Positions 51,998 through 60,036 of a stretch of 64,000 nt of DNA are shown one piece after another (the stretch's first letter is position 1; each line of letters starts with the position of its first letter). The notes below the pieces were generated by a model. That model was given only the letters and a program-made list of their open reading frames with translations. It was not told the DNA's origin and made no database searches. Source of the stretch: an uncultured Christensenella sp. (GTDB taxonomy: Bacteria; Bacillota; Clostridia; Christensenellales; UBA1750). A program made the translations under genes and the position numbers. The stretch spans positions 6,039 through 70,038 of the forward strand of contig CAJJNQ010000008.1 in the NCBI GenBank assembly GCA_905193155.1, written 5' to 3'.

Positions 51998-52624
51998 GTG
52001 ACCCAGAATCAAAAAATACTTGCAGAGCTTCAGCGCCTTTATCCCGATGCAGGGCCGGAGCTGCATTTCACCAATCCGTTCGAAACGCTGGTGGCGACGA
52101 TGCTGTCCGCGCAATGCACGGATAAACGCGTCAACGTTGTGACCGAAAAGCTCTTTAAGCTCTACACCTGTCCTGCGGACATCGCACGTCTTACGCCTGA
52201 GGAGCTCGAACCGCACATCCGCGAATGCGGCCTGTACCACAACAAGGCCAAGAACATCGTCGCCGCCTGCAAGGTGATTTGCGAACAATACGGCGGAGAA
52301 GTGCCGGGGAATTGGGATGCGCTGGTCAAACTGCCGGGCGTTGGCCGGAAGACTGCCAATGTCGTCTGGGCCAATGCCTTCGGCGGCGATGCCATTGCCG
52401 TGGATACGCATGTTTTCCGTGTTTCCAACCGTCTGGGACTGGCCGACGCCAACAATGTGGAAAAGACCGAATTACAGCTTCAGCAGGCCATTCCAAAATC
52501 GGATTGGTCAAAAGCGCATCACTGGCTCATCTTCCATGGCCGCAGGATTTGCTCGGCGCGCGCACCCAAATGCGAACAATGTACGCTGAAAGATCTCTGC
52601 AAAGACTATCAGAGCCGAAGCTAA
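51998..52624 (+). CDS. nth: Endonuclease III
   Basis: 208 residues from GTG. DNA glycosylase/AP lyase for oxidised pyrimidines. Helix-hairpin-helix LPGVGRKTANVV with the catalytic Lys, the catalytic Asp in VDTHVFRV, and the C-terminal 4Fe-4S cluster Cys pattern C-x6-C-x2-C-x5-C (from ICSARAPKC). AAAGGGG lies upstream. Confidence 0.96.
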   Translation: MTQNQKILAELQRLYPDAGPELHFTNPFETLVATMLSAQCTDKRVNVVTEKLFKLYTCPADIARLTPEELEPHIRECGLYHNKAKNIVAACKVICEQYGGEVPGNWDALVKLPGVGRKTANVVWANAFGGDAIAVDTHVFRVSNRLGLADANNVEKTELQLQQAIPKSDWSKAHHWLIFHGRRICSARAPKCEQCTLKDLCKDYQSRS

Positions 52625-52665
52625 CGTAAAATTTTCATTTCAGGCCAAAGTTTTTGCGGATAGCA

Positions 52666-52698
52666 TTGCAAAATGAAACTCTATCCTATATGATAGGA
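52666..52698 (+). promoter_or_regulatory. Promoter of obg with a palindrome over the -10
   Basis: TTGCAA at 52666-52671, 17 bases, TATGAT at 52689-52694. TCCTAT-ATG-ATAGGA (52684-52698) is an inverted repeat covering the -10 box. Confidence 0.7.
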
Positions 52699-52735
52699 AG
52701 GTCTGAAAAAAATACTGTGGATTTGGAGAGAAAAG

Positions 52736-54010
52736 ATGTCATCCTTTGTTGATATTGTTAGAATTAAGCTAAAAGCGGGCAACGGCGGCGACGGAAAGGT
52801 AAACTTCCACCGCGAAAAGTTCGTGCAGGCGGGCGGCCCGGACGGCGGCGACGGCGGCAAGGGCGGCGATATCGTCTTTGTGGCCGATCCCGGCATGCAT
52901 ACGCTGCTGGATTTCCGCTTCAACCGCAAATTTTATGCCGAAGCGGGGCAGACCGGCGGCCCGGCGCGCTCCAACGGCAAGAGCGGCCAGGACCTGATCA
53001 TCAAGGTTCCGGCCGGCACGTTGATTCGCGACATGAATACCGGTAAGGTCATTGCGGATATTCAGGAGATCGGCGTTCCGCGCGTAGTGCTCCACGGCGG
53101 CCGCGGCGGCTGGGGAAACAGCCACTTTGCAACGCCCACCCGCCAAGCGCCGAACTTCGCCAAGCCGGGTGTGCGCACGGAGATTTTCGACGTGCAATTG
53201 GAGCTAAAAACCATTGCGGACGTCGGATTGGTAGGCTTCCCCAACGTGGGCAAGTCTACGATTCTGTCTGTGCTGACGGCTGCAAAGCCCAAGATCGCGA
53301 ATTACCACTTTACCACCCTGCTGCCGAACCTCGGCGTGGTCAAGGCGCATTCGGACGGCTTTGTGCTGGCGGATATCCCCGGCCTGATCGAGGGCGCAAG
53401 CGAAGGCGCAGGCCTTGGTCACGAATTCCTGCGCCATGTCGAGCGCACGCGGCTGCTGCTGCATGTGCTGGATATTTCCGGCTGCGAAGGACGCGATCCG
53501 CTGGAGGATCTGGACATCATCAACAACGAATTGGCCAAATATAAGGAGCTCAGCAAAAAGCCGCAGCTCATTGTCTGCAACAAGATGGATATGGACGGTG
53601 CGCAGGAAAACCTGGAGCGTCTGCAAAAGAAACTGGAAGGAACGGGCACGGAGATCTTCCCGGTTTCTGCTGCGACGGTGCAGGGCTTTGCGCCGCTGGT
53701 CAACCGCTGCATGGAGCTGCTGCGCGAGCTGCCGCCCATCGAATCCTTTGAAGAAGAGAGCGGCGCGGATGAGTTTAAGCCTGCACAGGGCGAATCCTTT
53801 ATTGTCCGCCGTGAAAACGACTGGTTTGTGGTCGAAGGCCCCGGTGTGGACGGGCTGATGCAGCGCATCAACATGGACGATGCGGAGAGCATGGCCTATT
53901 TCGAGCGCACGCTCCGCCGCATGGGCGTAATCGACGAGCTGCGCGCCAAGGGCGCGACCGACGGCGATAACGTTCGAATGGGCGACGTCGAATTTGAATT
54001 CATCAACTAA
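52736..54010 (+). CDS. obg: Obg/CgtA GTPase
   Basis: 424 residues. N-terminal glycine-rich Obg fold (GGPDGGDGGKGGDIVF), G domain with GFPNVGKST (about 166-174), DIPGLIEGA, NKMD, and SAAT, and a C-terminal OCT domain (about 345-424). It works in 50S maturation and stress response. GGAGAG precedes ATG. In B. subtilis obg also lies near sporulation genes. It leads into yhbY and, further on, nadD-yqeK-rsfS. Confidence 0.97.
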   Translation: MSSFVDIVRIKLKAGNGGDGKVNFHREKFVQAGGPDGGDGGKGGDIVFVADPGMHTLLDFRFNRKFYAEAGQTGGPARSNGKSGQDLIIKVPAGTLIRDMNTGKVIADIQEIGVPRVVLHGGRGGWGNSHFATPTRQAPNFAKPGVRTEIFDVQLELKTIADVGLVGFPNVGKSTILSVLTAAKPKIANYHFTTLLPNLGVVKAHSDGFVLADIPGLIEGASEGAGLGHEFLRHVERTRLLLHVLDISGCEGRDPLEDLDIINNELAKYKELSKKPQLIVCNKMDMDGAQENLERLQKKLEGTGTEIFPVSAATVQGFAPLVNRCMELLRELPPIESFEEESGADEFKPAQGESFIVRRENDWFVVEGPGVDGLMQRINMDDAESMAYFERTLRRMGVIDELRAKGATDGDNVRMGDVEFEFIN

Positions 54011-54028
54011 AAGAGAGGGTTTAAGATC

Positions 54029-54331
54029 ATGGCTTTGACTTCCAAGCAGCGGGCGTATCTCCGCTCGCTGGCAAATACGATGGATCCTATCGTGCAGATC
54101 GGCAAAGAGGGTATTACGCCGAATCTCGTTAAGCAGACTTGGGACGCGCTGGAGGCGCGTGAGCTCATCAAAGTGCAACTGCTTAAAAATGCGCCGTATG
54201 AGACGCGCGAGGCCTGCGATACACTCTGCGAACAGGTTCATGCCGATCCCGTGCAGTGCGTGGGCTATCGCTTTGTGCTTTATCGCCGCGCCCGAAAGGA
54301 CTCCAAGATCAATTTCGATCAGATGAACTAA
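54029..54331 (+). CDS. yhbY: YhbY-family RNA-binding protein (CRM domain)
   Basis: 100 residues. LTSKQRAYLRSLANTMDPIVQIGKEGIT and the C-terminal VQCVGYRFVLYRRA (in parts) are typical of the CRM fold of YhbY/YqeI, which binds pre-50S particles. It follows obg by 18 bases, and overlaps the convergent minus-strand gene by 4 bases. Confidence 0.94.
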   Translation: MALTSKQRAYLRSLANTMDPIVQIGKEGITPNLVKQTWDALEARELIKVQLLKNAPYETREACDTLCEQVHADPVQCVGYRFVLYRRARKDSKINFDQMN

Positions 54332-55113
54332 AATAACCGACGTTTTTGTCGGGGCGTTTCCTTGCTCAGCAGGGAAAGCATCACAAGGCCCAGACCGGGG
54401 AGCAATGCGCTCCACGCACCCGTAAACAGATAAAAAAGAATCATCATCCATCCCAGGAACAGATATCGCAGGGATCTTGCCGGCTGCATCGCATCGCGCA
54501 GCAGCGGCAGGATCATGCGCTGTTTTGGCAATGAATCGTCTGAAACCTCTACCGAAAAACAATCGACAAAGGGGAGCGTGTCAGCTGCAATCAGCCGAAG
54601 AGGCGGCGTGAGGCTCGCGGCATATTGCTCGGCTTGTGCGGTGCTTCCGCCTGCGCAAATCAATATCCCGGGCGTGTTTTTGCGCAGCCGGTGAAACGCA
54701 TGCACTCCGTTGACCGATACCGGCTGAGGCTCCTGACAAAGACCTGCTGCAAACAGCTGCCCTTTCTCGTCCGTCAAAAATACGAGCTTGCCGTTTGCAC
54801 CGCTCTTTTGCAGATCGAACGCACCGCATAACGCAGTTCCGGCAATGGAGAGCGCAGTCTCTTCCGGCAGCATGGTCAATCGGTAAACAGCAGCGCGCCG
54901 GCGAGCCGCTTCCGATTGCGTTTTGCCTTTGCGGCAGCTTATCCGCTGCACAAGCAGCACATAAGCCCAGCAGACGAGCACGGTCAGCAATCCGGCCAGC
55001 AGCACTGCCCAACCGACGCCGTGCAAACGGGTAGCAAACCATAGAAAGCTGAGCACAAATAGCAGCAAAATCCCCGCGATGCGATCCAGCCAGCGAGAAA
55101 TGTGCGTTCGCAT
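54328..55113 (-). CDS. Membrane protein of unknown function
   Basis: 261 residues. Two N-terminal hydrophobic segments (about 12-30 and 34-56), a soluble domain of about 150 residues, and two more near the C-terminus (about 218-250). The soluble part has beta strands (GKLVFLTDEKGQLFAAG, TPGILICAGGSTAQAEQY). GGAGGTGATGCC precedes ATG at 55113. No family recognised; single gene between yhbY and nadD. The longer open frame upstream crosses nadD on the other strand and is rejected. Confidence 0.75.
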   Translation of the reverse strand: MRTHISRWLDRIAGILLLFVLSFLWFATRLHGVGWAVLLAGLLTVLVCWAYVLLVQRISCRKGKTQSEAARRRAAVYRLTMLPEETALSIAGTALCGAFDLQKSGANGKLVFLTDEKGQLFAAGLCQEPQPVSVNGVHAFHRLRKNTPGILICAGGSTAQAEQYAASLTPPLRLIAADTLPFVDCFSVEVSDDSLPKQRMILPLLRDAMQPARSLRYLFLGWMMILFYLFTGAWSALLPGLGLVMLSLLSKETPRQKRRLF

Positions 55114-55165
55114 GGCATCACCTCCGTATTTCCAGATTATTCTTTCCTTCTTTATAGAAAAATAT

Positions 55166-55194
55166 TTTACATTTTTCCTAAAATCGGTTATACT
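55166..55194 (+). promoter_or_regulatory. Promoter of nadD-yqeK-rsfS
   Basis: TTTACA at 55166-55171, 17 bases, TATACT at 55189-55194, 30 bases before the nadD ATG. Confidence 0.65.
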
Positions 55195-55223
55195 AAATAA
55201 GGAACAGCTTGGAGTGTGTGAAC

Positions 55224-55835
55224 ATGAGCAGGAATCTTCGCGTAGGCCTAATGGGCGGCAGCTTTGACCCCATTCACATAGGGCATGTGCGCATTGCTTC
55301 CGAGGCGCGCAAGGCCCTTGACTTGGATCGCGTGCTGTTCCTCCCTTCGGGTCGTCCTCCGCACAAGGCGCATCTGGGCGCAAGTGCGGCGCAGCGGCTG
55401 GAGATGACGAAGCTGGCCACACAGGGGCTTCCCTGGGCCGAGGCCAGCGATATCGAAGTCTTTCGCGAAGGCACCATCTACACGGTGGATACGCTGACCA
55501 TCCTGACGGCACAGCATCCGGAAACGGATTTCTATTATATCATCGGGGCGGATACGCTGCTCGACCTTCCCAACTGGCGCAATACGAAAAAGGTGTGCAC
55601 GATGTGCCGCTTTATCTGCGTTCGCCGTCCGGGCATCGATTCCCGCCGGATGGAGGAGACGCTGGAACGCCTGCATGCGGAATGCGACGCAAATGTGGAG
55701 ATGGTGAACGCCTTCGGGCCGGACATTTCCTCTACTGAAATTCGAAACCGCATCCGCAGCGGCGAGCCGACCGACGGCCTGCTGCCGGAAGCTGTCCGTG
55801 TTTATATCGACAGGGAGAAACTGTATCGCTTATGA
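55224..55835 (+). CDS. nadD: Nicotinate-nucleotide adenylyltransferase
   Basis: 203 residues. GGSFDPIHIGHV nucleotidyltransferase motif, FLPSGRPPHK, YYIIGADTLLDLPNW, and the ISSTEIRNRI C-terminal motif. It makes nicotinate adenine dinucleotide for NAD synthesis; NadK is encoded at 34360. ATG at 55224 preferred; an in-frame TTG at 55209 lacks a ribosome site. It overlaps yqeK by 4 bases. Confidence 0.96.
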   Translation: MSRNLRVGLMGGSFDPIHIGHVRIASEARKALDLDRVLFLPSGRPPHKAHLGASAAQRLEMTKLATQGLPWAEASDIEVFREGTIYTVDTLTILTAQHPETDFYYIIGADTLLDLPNWRNTKKVCTMCRFICVRRPGIDSRRMEETLERLHAECDANVEMVNAFGPDISSTEIRNRIRSGEPTDGLLPEAVRVYIDREKLYRL

Positions 55836-56437
55836 AGCGTTTAGACGAACCTCAGCGCAGGATATACATACAATACTTGGAGAACCATGTGCGTCCCAAA
55901 CGCCTGAAGCATAGCCTGGGCGTTGCGCAAACGGCTGTGGAATTGGCTGAAAAATATGGCGCAGACCCCGTAAAAGCTGAAATTGCGGGCCTTCTTCATG
56001 ACTGCTCAAAAGGGCTGAGCGAAGAAGAAATGGTGCGGGCAGCTTACGCTTACGGCTTGCATCCCGACGTCTATCAGCTGGATTCCCCGCAGCTTCTGCA
56101 CCCTTATGTCAGCGCAGAAATGGCAAAGCAGGATCTCGGCGTGACTGATGAAGAAGTGCTCAATGCCATCCGCAGACATATGTGCGGAGCGCCCGACATG
56201 ACGACGCTGGACGCCGTGATCAACCTGGCTGACTATATCGAGCCGAACCGTTCCTATCCCGATGTTGATGAAATTCGTCAAATGGCCAAAGGATCTCTCT
56301 TTGACACACTCTGCGAATGTCTGGGCAGAACCATGATCCTGACCATCCGCGAAGGGAGCGTTGTGCATCCCGACACCCTCACAACCTGGAACGCTATGAA
56401 AATGCGCGCCAAAGCTCAAAAGGAGAAAGCAAAATGA
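55832..56437 (+). CDS. yqeK: YqeK-type HD-domain Ap4A hydrolase
   Basis: 201 residues. HD phosphohydrolase with RLKHSLGVAQTAVELA (first His), AGLLHDCSKG (HD), LLHPYVSAEMAKQDLG and NLADYIEPNR (later metal ligands). YqeK proteins cleave diadenosine tetraphosphate symmetrically. Coupled to nadD and rsfS by ATGA overlaps, the usual trio. Confidence 0.94.
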   Translation: MKRLDEPQRRIYIQYLENHVRPKRLKHSLGVAQTAVELAEKYGADPVKAEIAGLLHDCSKGLSEEEMVRAAYAYGLHPDVYQLDSPQLLHPYVSAEMAKQDLGVTDEEVLNAIRRHMCGAPDMTTLDAVINLADYIEPNRSYPDVDEIRQMAKGSLFDTLCECLGRTMILTIREGSVVHPDTLTTWNAMKMRAKAQKEKAK

Positions 56438-56793
56438 CTGAAAATATCAAAGAAATCGCCCTCAAGGCTTGTGATATCATTAACGAAAAGCTCGGTACCG
56501 ACATCGTCTGCCTCGACATCACCCACATGACCGTCATCGCCGACTATTTTGTCATCGCTTCCGGCCGCAATCCCAACCATGTCAAGTCTCTCTATGACGA
56601 ACTGGAAGTCAAGATGGAGGAGATGGGCTATCCGCTCATCCGTTCCGAAGGTTACGCGGAAGGCCGCTGGATTGTCATGGACTTTGCTGTGATCATTGTA
56701 CATCTCTTCTATGAGCCGGAGCGCGAATTCTATCATCTGGAGCGTCTCTGGGACGACGGCGGAAATCGCGTTGCCTTCGAGCCCAAGAATTGA
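56434..56793 (+). CDS. rsfS: Ribosomal silencing factor RsfS
   Basis: 119 residues. DUF143 core with CLDITHMTVIADYFVIASG, the YAEGRWIVMDFAVIIVHLF segment and REFYHLERLWDD. It binds uL14 and blocks subunit joining in slow growth. AAAAGGAG lies 8 bases before ATG at 56434; the open frame starting at 56317 belongs to the yqeK overlap. Confidence 0.96.
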   Translation: MTENIKEIALKACDIINEKLGTDIVCLDITHMTVIADYFVIASGRNPNHVKSLYDELEVKMEEMGYPLIRSEGYAEGRWIVMDFAVIIVHLFYEPEREFYHLERLWDDGGNRVAFEPKN

Positions 56794-56832
56794 TTTCCGG
56801 ATTGGGCGTCTAATGGAGAATAGGGGGGACTT

Positions 56833-56852
56833 TCCCTTTGAAATAAAAGGGA
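56833..56852 (+). terminator. Weak terminator-like hairpin after rsfS
   Basis: TCCCTTT (56833-56839) pairs with AAAGGGA (56846-56852) around a 6-base loop; a T-rich stretch follows after GGGC. Confidence 0.4.
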
Positions 56853-56907
56853 GGGCTTGTTTTCTGTACCTTTTCAATCGAGAAATTGTGCGTCTCTTTT
56901 TCAGGGG

Positions 56908-56936
56908 TTGCATTTCTCCGAAGGATGGTTTATAAT
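56908..56936 (+). promoter_or_regulatory. Promoter of the SRP RNA gene
   Basis: TTGCAT at 56908-56913, 17 bases, TATAAT at 56931-56936. Confidence 0.85.
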
Positions 56937-56941
56937 ATTGT

Positions 56942-57123
56942 AGTCGTCTTATTGCGTCAGCAATTTGCCGCACTAGGCCGTAAGGCGGAATTCCCTGTTC
57001 TACGGGTCCCGTGCAACGTCGCACCGTGAATCGTGTCAGGTCCGGAAGGAAGCAGCACTAAGCGGATCGCGGGGTGTGCCGCGGGGAAGTCTGCAAAATG
57101 GGGTGTGCGGCATTCCATAAGAC
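56942..57123 (+). ncRNA. ffs: Signal recognition particle RNA
   Basis: The SRP core signature GTCAGGTCCGGAAGGAAGC lies within 57033-57058 with the GGAA tetraloop of helix 8. The ends pair: GTCTTAT (56946-56952) with ATAAGAC (57117-57123), and GCCGCAC with GTGCGGC further in. A small hairpin ATTGC-GTCA-GCAAT sits on the 5' side, where Alu-domain helices lie in long Gram-positive SRP RNAs. At about 180 bases it is shorter than the roughly 270 of B. subtilis and longer than the 114 of E. coli. Exact ends are inferred. Confidence 0.95.
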
Positions 57124-57150
57124 TGTCCGAAACCTTCGGGCAGTCTTTTT
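57119..57150 (+). terminator. Terminator of the SRP RNA gene
   Basis: AAGACTGTCCGAA (57119-57131) pairs with 57135-57147 with one G-U; T run to 57150. Confidence 0.88.
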
Positions 57151-57176
57151 CATTATTCGAAAAATGGGGGAGTACA

Positions 57177-57515
57177 GTGAATATTCAGATCTTCATGTCA
57201 AAGAAAAACTTCGATTGCCAAAAAGCAGAGCGCTGGTTCAAGGAGCGCGGCATCCGCTTTCAGTCTGTTGATCTGGTAAAAAAAGGCATGAGTCCGAAGG
57301 AGTTTGATTCCGTTGCCTCGCAGATCGGTCTGATGAACATGATCGATACGGAAAATAAAAAATATGCGGAATCTGCTGTGCGCTTTATGAGCGACAAAAA
57401 CATGATTCGCACACAGCTGCTGGAAAATCCGTCCCTGATCAAGGGGCCGATTGTGCGAAACGGCCGATTGGCTACGGTGGGGTATTGCCCGGACGTGTGG
57501 GAGAAATGGGAATGA
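57177..57515 (+). CDS. ArsC/Spx-family protein
   Basis: 112 residues from GTG, with GGGGGAG just upstream. Thioredoxin-like ArsC fold with the single conserved cysteine in KNFDCQKAERWFKERGI and the C-terminal LIKGPIVRNGRLATVGY. Such proteins are arsenate-reductase-like or Spx-like; an RNA-polymerase-binding role would need the Spx residues, which are not obvious. Overlaps the response regulator by 4 bases. Confidence 0.85.
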   Translation: MNIQIFMSKKNFDCQKAERWFKERGIRFQSVDLVKKGMSPKEFDSVASQIGLMNMIDTENKKYAESAVRFMSDKNMIRTQLLENPSLIKGPIVRNGRLATVGYCPDVWEKWE

Positions 57516-58177
57516 GCGCCCATATTTTCGTCTGCGAGGATGACCTGCCCATGGCGCAGGACCTCTGCGCTATATTGAGAAAGTACGGCTATGAGGCGGA
57601 TTTCACCCGGTCATTCTCAAATGTTGCGGCGGATATCGCAGCGCAGAAGCCTGATCTGGTGCTGCTGGATATCAATTTACCGCAGTATGATGGATTCCAT
57701 ATTTGCCGTGAGCTGCGTAAGGCCAGCGAAATCCCTGTCATCATGATTACCAGCCGGGACAGCGAGATGGATGAGCTGATGAGCATGAATCTCGGCGCAG
57801 ATGATTATGTCACCAAGCCGTTTAATATGCAGATTCTGCTGGCACACATTGCTTCCGTGCTGCGCCGCAGCACGCCTGTGCAGGAAAATGTGCTGACCCA
57901 TCGCGGGGCGGTGTTGAATCTCACTCGAGGTACACTGGAATTTGCGGGAAACACCATAGAGCTGACGAAAAACGAACAGAGAATTCTGCACGTCCTCATG
58001 CAAAGCCCGAGCTGTATTGTATCCCGCACCAAGCTCATGGATGCGCTGTGGCAAAGCGACGAGTTTATAGACGACAATACGCTCACGGTAAACATCAACC
58101 GCCTTCGCCGCAAGCTGGAATCCATCGGCCTGACGGATTTTCTCATGACGCGCCGCGGACAGGGGTACATGGTATGA
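57512..58177 (+). CDS. BceR-type response regulator
   Basis: 221 residues. Receiver with acidic residues 9-11 (CEDD), phospho-acceptor D53 (LLDINLP) and K102 (TKPF); C-terminal winged helix with TVNINRLRRKLE and RRGQGYMV. Its order with a short intramembrane-sensing kinase and an ABC transporter pair marks it as a BceR-like antibiotic-peptide regulator. ATG at 57512 overlaps the previous stop. A matching DNA box lies at 59177. Confidence 0.92.
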   Translation: MSAHIFVCEDDLPMAQDLCAILRKYGYEADFTRSFSNVAADIAAQKPDLVLLDINLPQYDGFHICRELRKASEIPVIMITSRDSEMDELMSMNLGADDYVTKPFNMQILLAHIASVLRRSTPVQENVLTHRGAVLNLTRGTLEFAGNTIELTKNEQRILHVLMQSPSCIVSRTKLMDALWQSDEFIDDNTLTVNINRLRRKLESIGLTDFLMTRRGQGYMV

Positions 58178-59190
58178 AGCTGCGCGGATATCTGCTGGAC
58201 AAGCTGCCGTACTTCCTGCTGCTGACGGTCGCAGGCGTGTTGTCCTATGTACTGCTGATCGGCACAGGAACCAGCCGGGATGCAGCGCTCTTTGCCGTGC
58301 TGCTCTATTCATTGATGGCGCTGATCGCCCTTGCGGTGGATTTTGTGCGGAAATTCATGTTTTACCGCGACATGGATCGTTGGCTGGAACAGAACCTTTA
58401 TCAAAACGCACCCCTGAACCTGATTGACCCGCCGGGTTTTGCCGAAGGGCGTGCGCTCTACGATGCGGTGGAAAAGCTCGATCTGGCGCGGCAGAATGCC
58501 TTGGCGCAGAACGCACGGGCTTCCGGCGAATACCGGGAGTATATCGAGAGCTGGGTGCATGAGATCAAAACCCCGCTCGCCTCGGCAAAGCTCTATCTCG
58601 AAAACCACCCCTTAGAAGATGGGGATCGTTTGGCGCGCGAGCTGACGCAGATGGAAAATTATATCACGCAGGTGCTCTATTATGCGCGGGCAGCAAGCTT
58701 GGAAAAGGACTTTCGCATTCGTCCCGTCCGGCTGGAAGAGCTTGTACGTCGGACGCTGCGCCAGAATTCGCTTTCGCTGATCGAAGCGGGCTTTTCCATT
58801 TCGCAGCAGGGATTGGACGCCGTGGTGATGGCGGACGCCACCTGGATGGAGTTTATACTGGGGCAGTTGATCAGCAACTCCGTCAAATATCGCCGTCAAG
58901 CGCCGCAGCTCGATTTTCGTGCGGAAAAGCGCACCAACGCCGTGCTGCTGCGCATTCGGGATAACGGTCTGGGCATTCCGGCGCAGGACTTGCCCCGCGT
59001 TTTTGAAAAAGGCTTTACCGGCGCAAACGGTCGAAAGCTCGGAAAATCCACCGGTATGGGGCTGTATATCGTTCGGAAGCTCTGCGATAAGATGAGTATC
59101 GCGGTGGAAGCAGCCTCCATGCCGGGCGAAAGCACGACGATAACGCTTTGCTTTCCACTGGGCGACGAATACAACCTTACAAAAATGTAA
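58174..59190 (+). CDS. BceS-type intramembrane-sensing histidine kinase
   Basis: 338 residues. Two N-terminal membrane segments (about 11-30 and 36-57) with almost no extracellular loop, HisKA with H129 (SWVHEIKTPL), and HATPase with RDNGLGIP and STGMGLYIV. These kinases sense peptide antibiotics through the partner ABC transporter. Overlaps the regulator gene by 4 bases. Confidence 0.92.
   Translation: MKLRGYLLDKLPYFLLLTVAGVLSYVLLIGTGTSRDAALFAVLLYSLMALIALAVDFVRKFMFYRDMDRWLEQNLYQNAPLNLIDPPGFAEGRALYDAVEKLDLARQNALAQNARASGEYREYIESWVHEIKTPLASAKLYLENHPLEDGDRLARELTQMENYITQVLYYARAASLEKDFRIRPVRLEELVRRTLRQNSLSLIEAGFSISQQGLDAVVMADATWMEFILGQLISNSVKYRRQAPQLDFRAEKRTNAVLLRIRDNGLGIPAQDLPRVFEKGFTGANGRKLGKSTGMGLYIVRKLCDKMSIAVEAASMPGESTTITLCFPLGDEYNLTKM
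59177..59190. promoter_or_regulatory. BceR-type binding box upstream of bceA
   Basis: TTACA-AAAA-TGTAA is an exact match to the published inverted repeat TNACA-N4-TGTAA of BceR-like regulators. It overlaps the last codons of the kinase gene. Confidence 0.75.
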
Positions 59191-59211
59191 GCTGCGGGTA
59201 AGGTAAATCCA

Positions 59212-59240
59212 TGGCACAACCCCGGCGGCTCTGGTAAACT
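59212..59240 (+). promoter_or_regulatory. Candidate promoter of the ABC transporter genes
   Basis: TAAACT at 59235-59240 with TG one base upstream; the -35 (TGGCAC, 59212-59217, 17-base spacer) is poor, as expected for an activator-dependent promoter with its box 21 bases upstream. Confidence 0.5.
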
Positions 59241-59268
59241 CGGAGCATCAAAAGGAGGCGGTAACGCT

Positions 59269-60036
59269 ATGGAAAAAGTACTCGAGATCCATTCGTTGAA
59301 TAAAATCTACGGGGGAAGAAGCAACTCCACCCGTGCGCTGAACGACGTCAGCTTCACGGTACAAAAGGGCGAGTTTGTCGGCGTCATGGGTGCTTCCGGC
59401 AGCGGCAAAACCACGCTGCTGAACTGCGTAGCGACCATTGATTCGCCGACTTCCGGCCAGGTTCTGGTGAGCGGAAAAGACGTAACGAGAATGCGCCCGG
59501 CGGAGCTTGCACGCTTCCGGCGGGAAGAACTGGGCTTCGTGTTTCAGGATTTCAACCTTCTGGACACGCTGACGGCCTATGAAAACATCGCGCTTGCGCT
59601 GACCATCATGGGTGAAAAGCCCAAAGCCATCCTCCAGCACGTTAAAATGGTGGCAGAGACGCTGGATATCACCGATGTACTCAAGAAGTATCCTTATGAG
59701 ATGAGCGGCGGGCAGAAGCAGCGCGTAGCCTGTGCGCGTGCCATCATCCACAACCCGAAGCTGATTTTAGCGGACGAACCTACCGGCGCGCTCGATTCCA
59801 GAGCGGCGCGGCTGCTTTTGCAGAGCTTTGAACGACTGAATTCCAACCTCGGCGCAACCATCATGATGGTGACGCACGACGCCTTCACCGCCAGCTACTG
59901 CAAACGAATCCTCTTCATCAAGGACGGCCGCGTGTTCAATGAGCTGATCCGTGGGGAGATGGACCGCAAGACCTTCTTTGAGCGGATCATCGAGGTGGTA
60001 ACGCTGCTTGGGGGTGACATGAGCAATGTTCTATAA
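59269..60036 (+). CDS. BceA-type ABC transporter ATPase
   Basis: 255 residues. Walker A GASGSGKTT (41-49), Q-loop FVFQDFN, signature MSGGQKQRVA, Walker B LILADEPTGALD and the H-loop THD. Of the MacB/LolD group. AAAGGAGG precedes ATG, and it overlaps the permease gene by 11 bases. It energises removal of peptide antibiotics from lipid targets and drives signalling to the kinase. Confidence 0.94.
   Translation: MEKVLEIHSLNKIYGGRSNSTRALNDVSFTVQKGEFVGVMGASGSGKTTLLNCVATIDSPTSGQVLVSGKDVTRMRPAELARFRREELGFVFQDFNLLDTLTAYENIALALTIMGEKPKAILQHVKMVAETLDITDVLKKYPYEMSGGQKQRVACARAIIHNPKLILADEPTGALDSRAARLLLQSFERLNSNLGATIMMVTHDAFTASYCKRILFIKDGRVFNELIRGEMDRKTFFERIIEVVTLLGGDMSNVL

Noticed and set aside
53204..54562. 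Minus-strand open frame of 452 codons across obg
   Set aside because: Shadow frame of obg and yhbY, no domain recognised.
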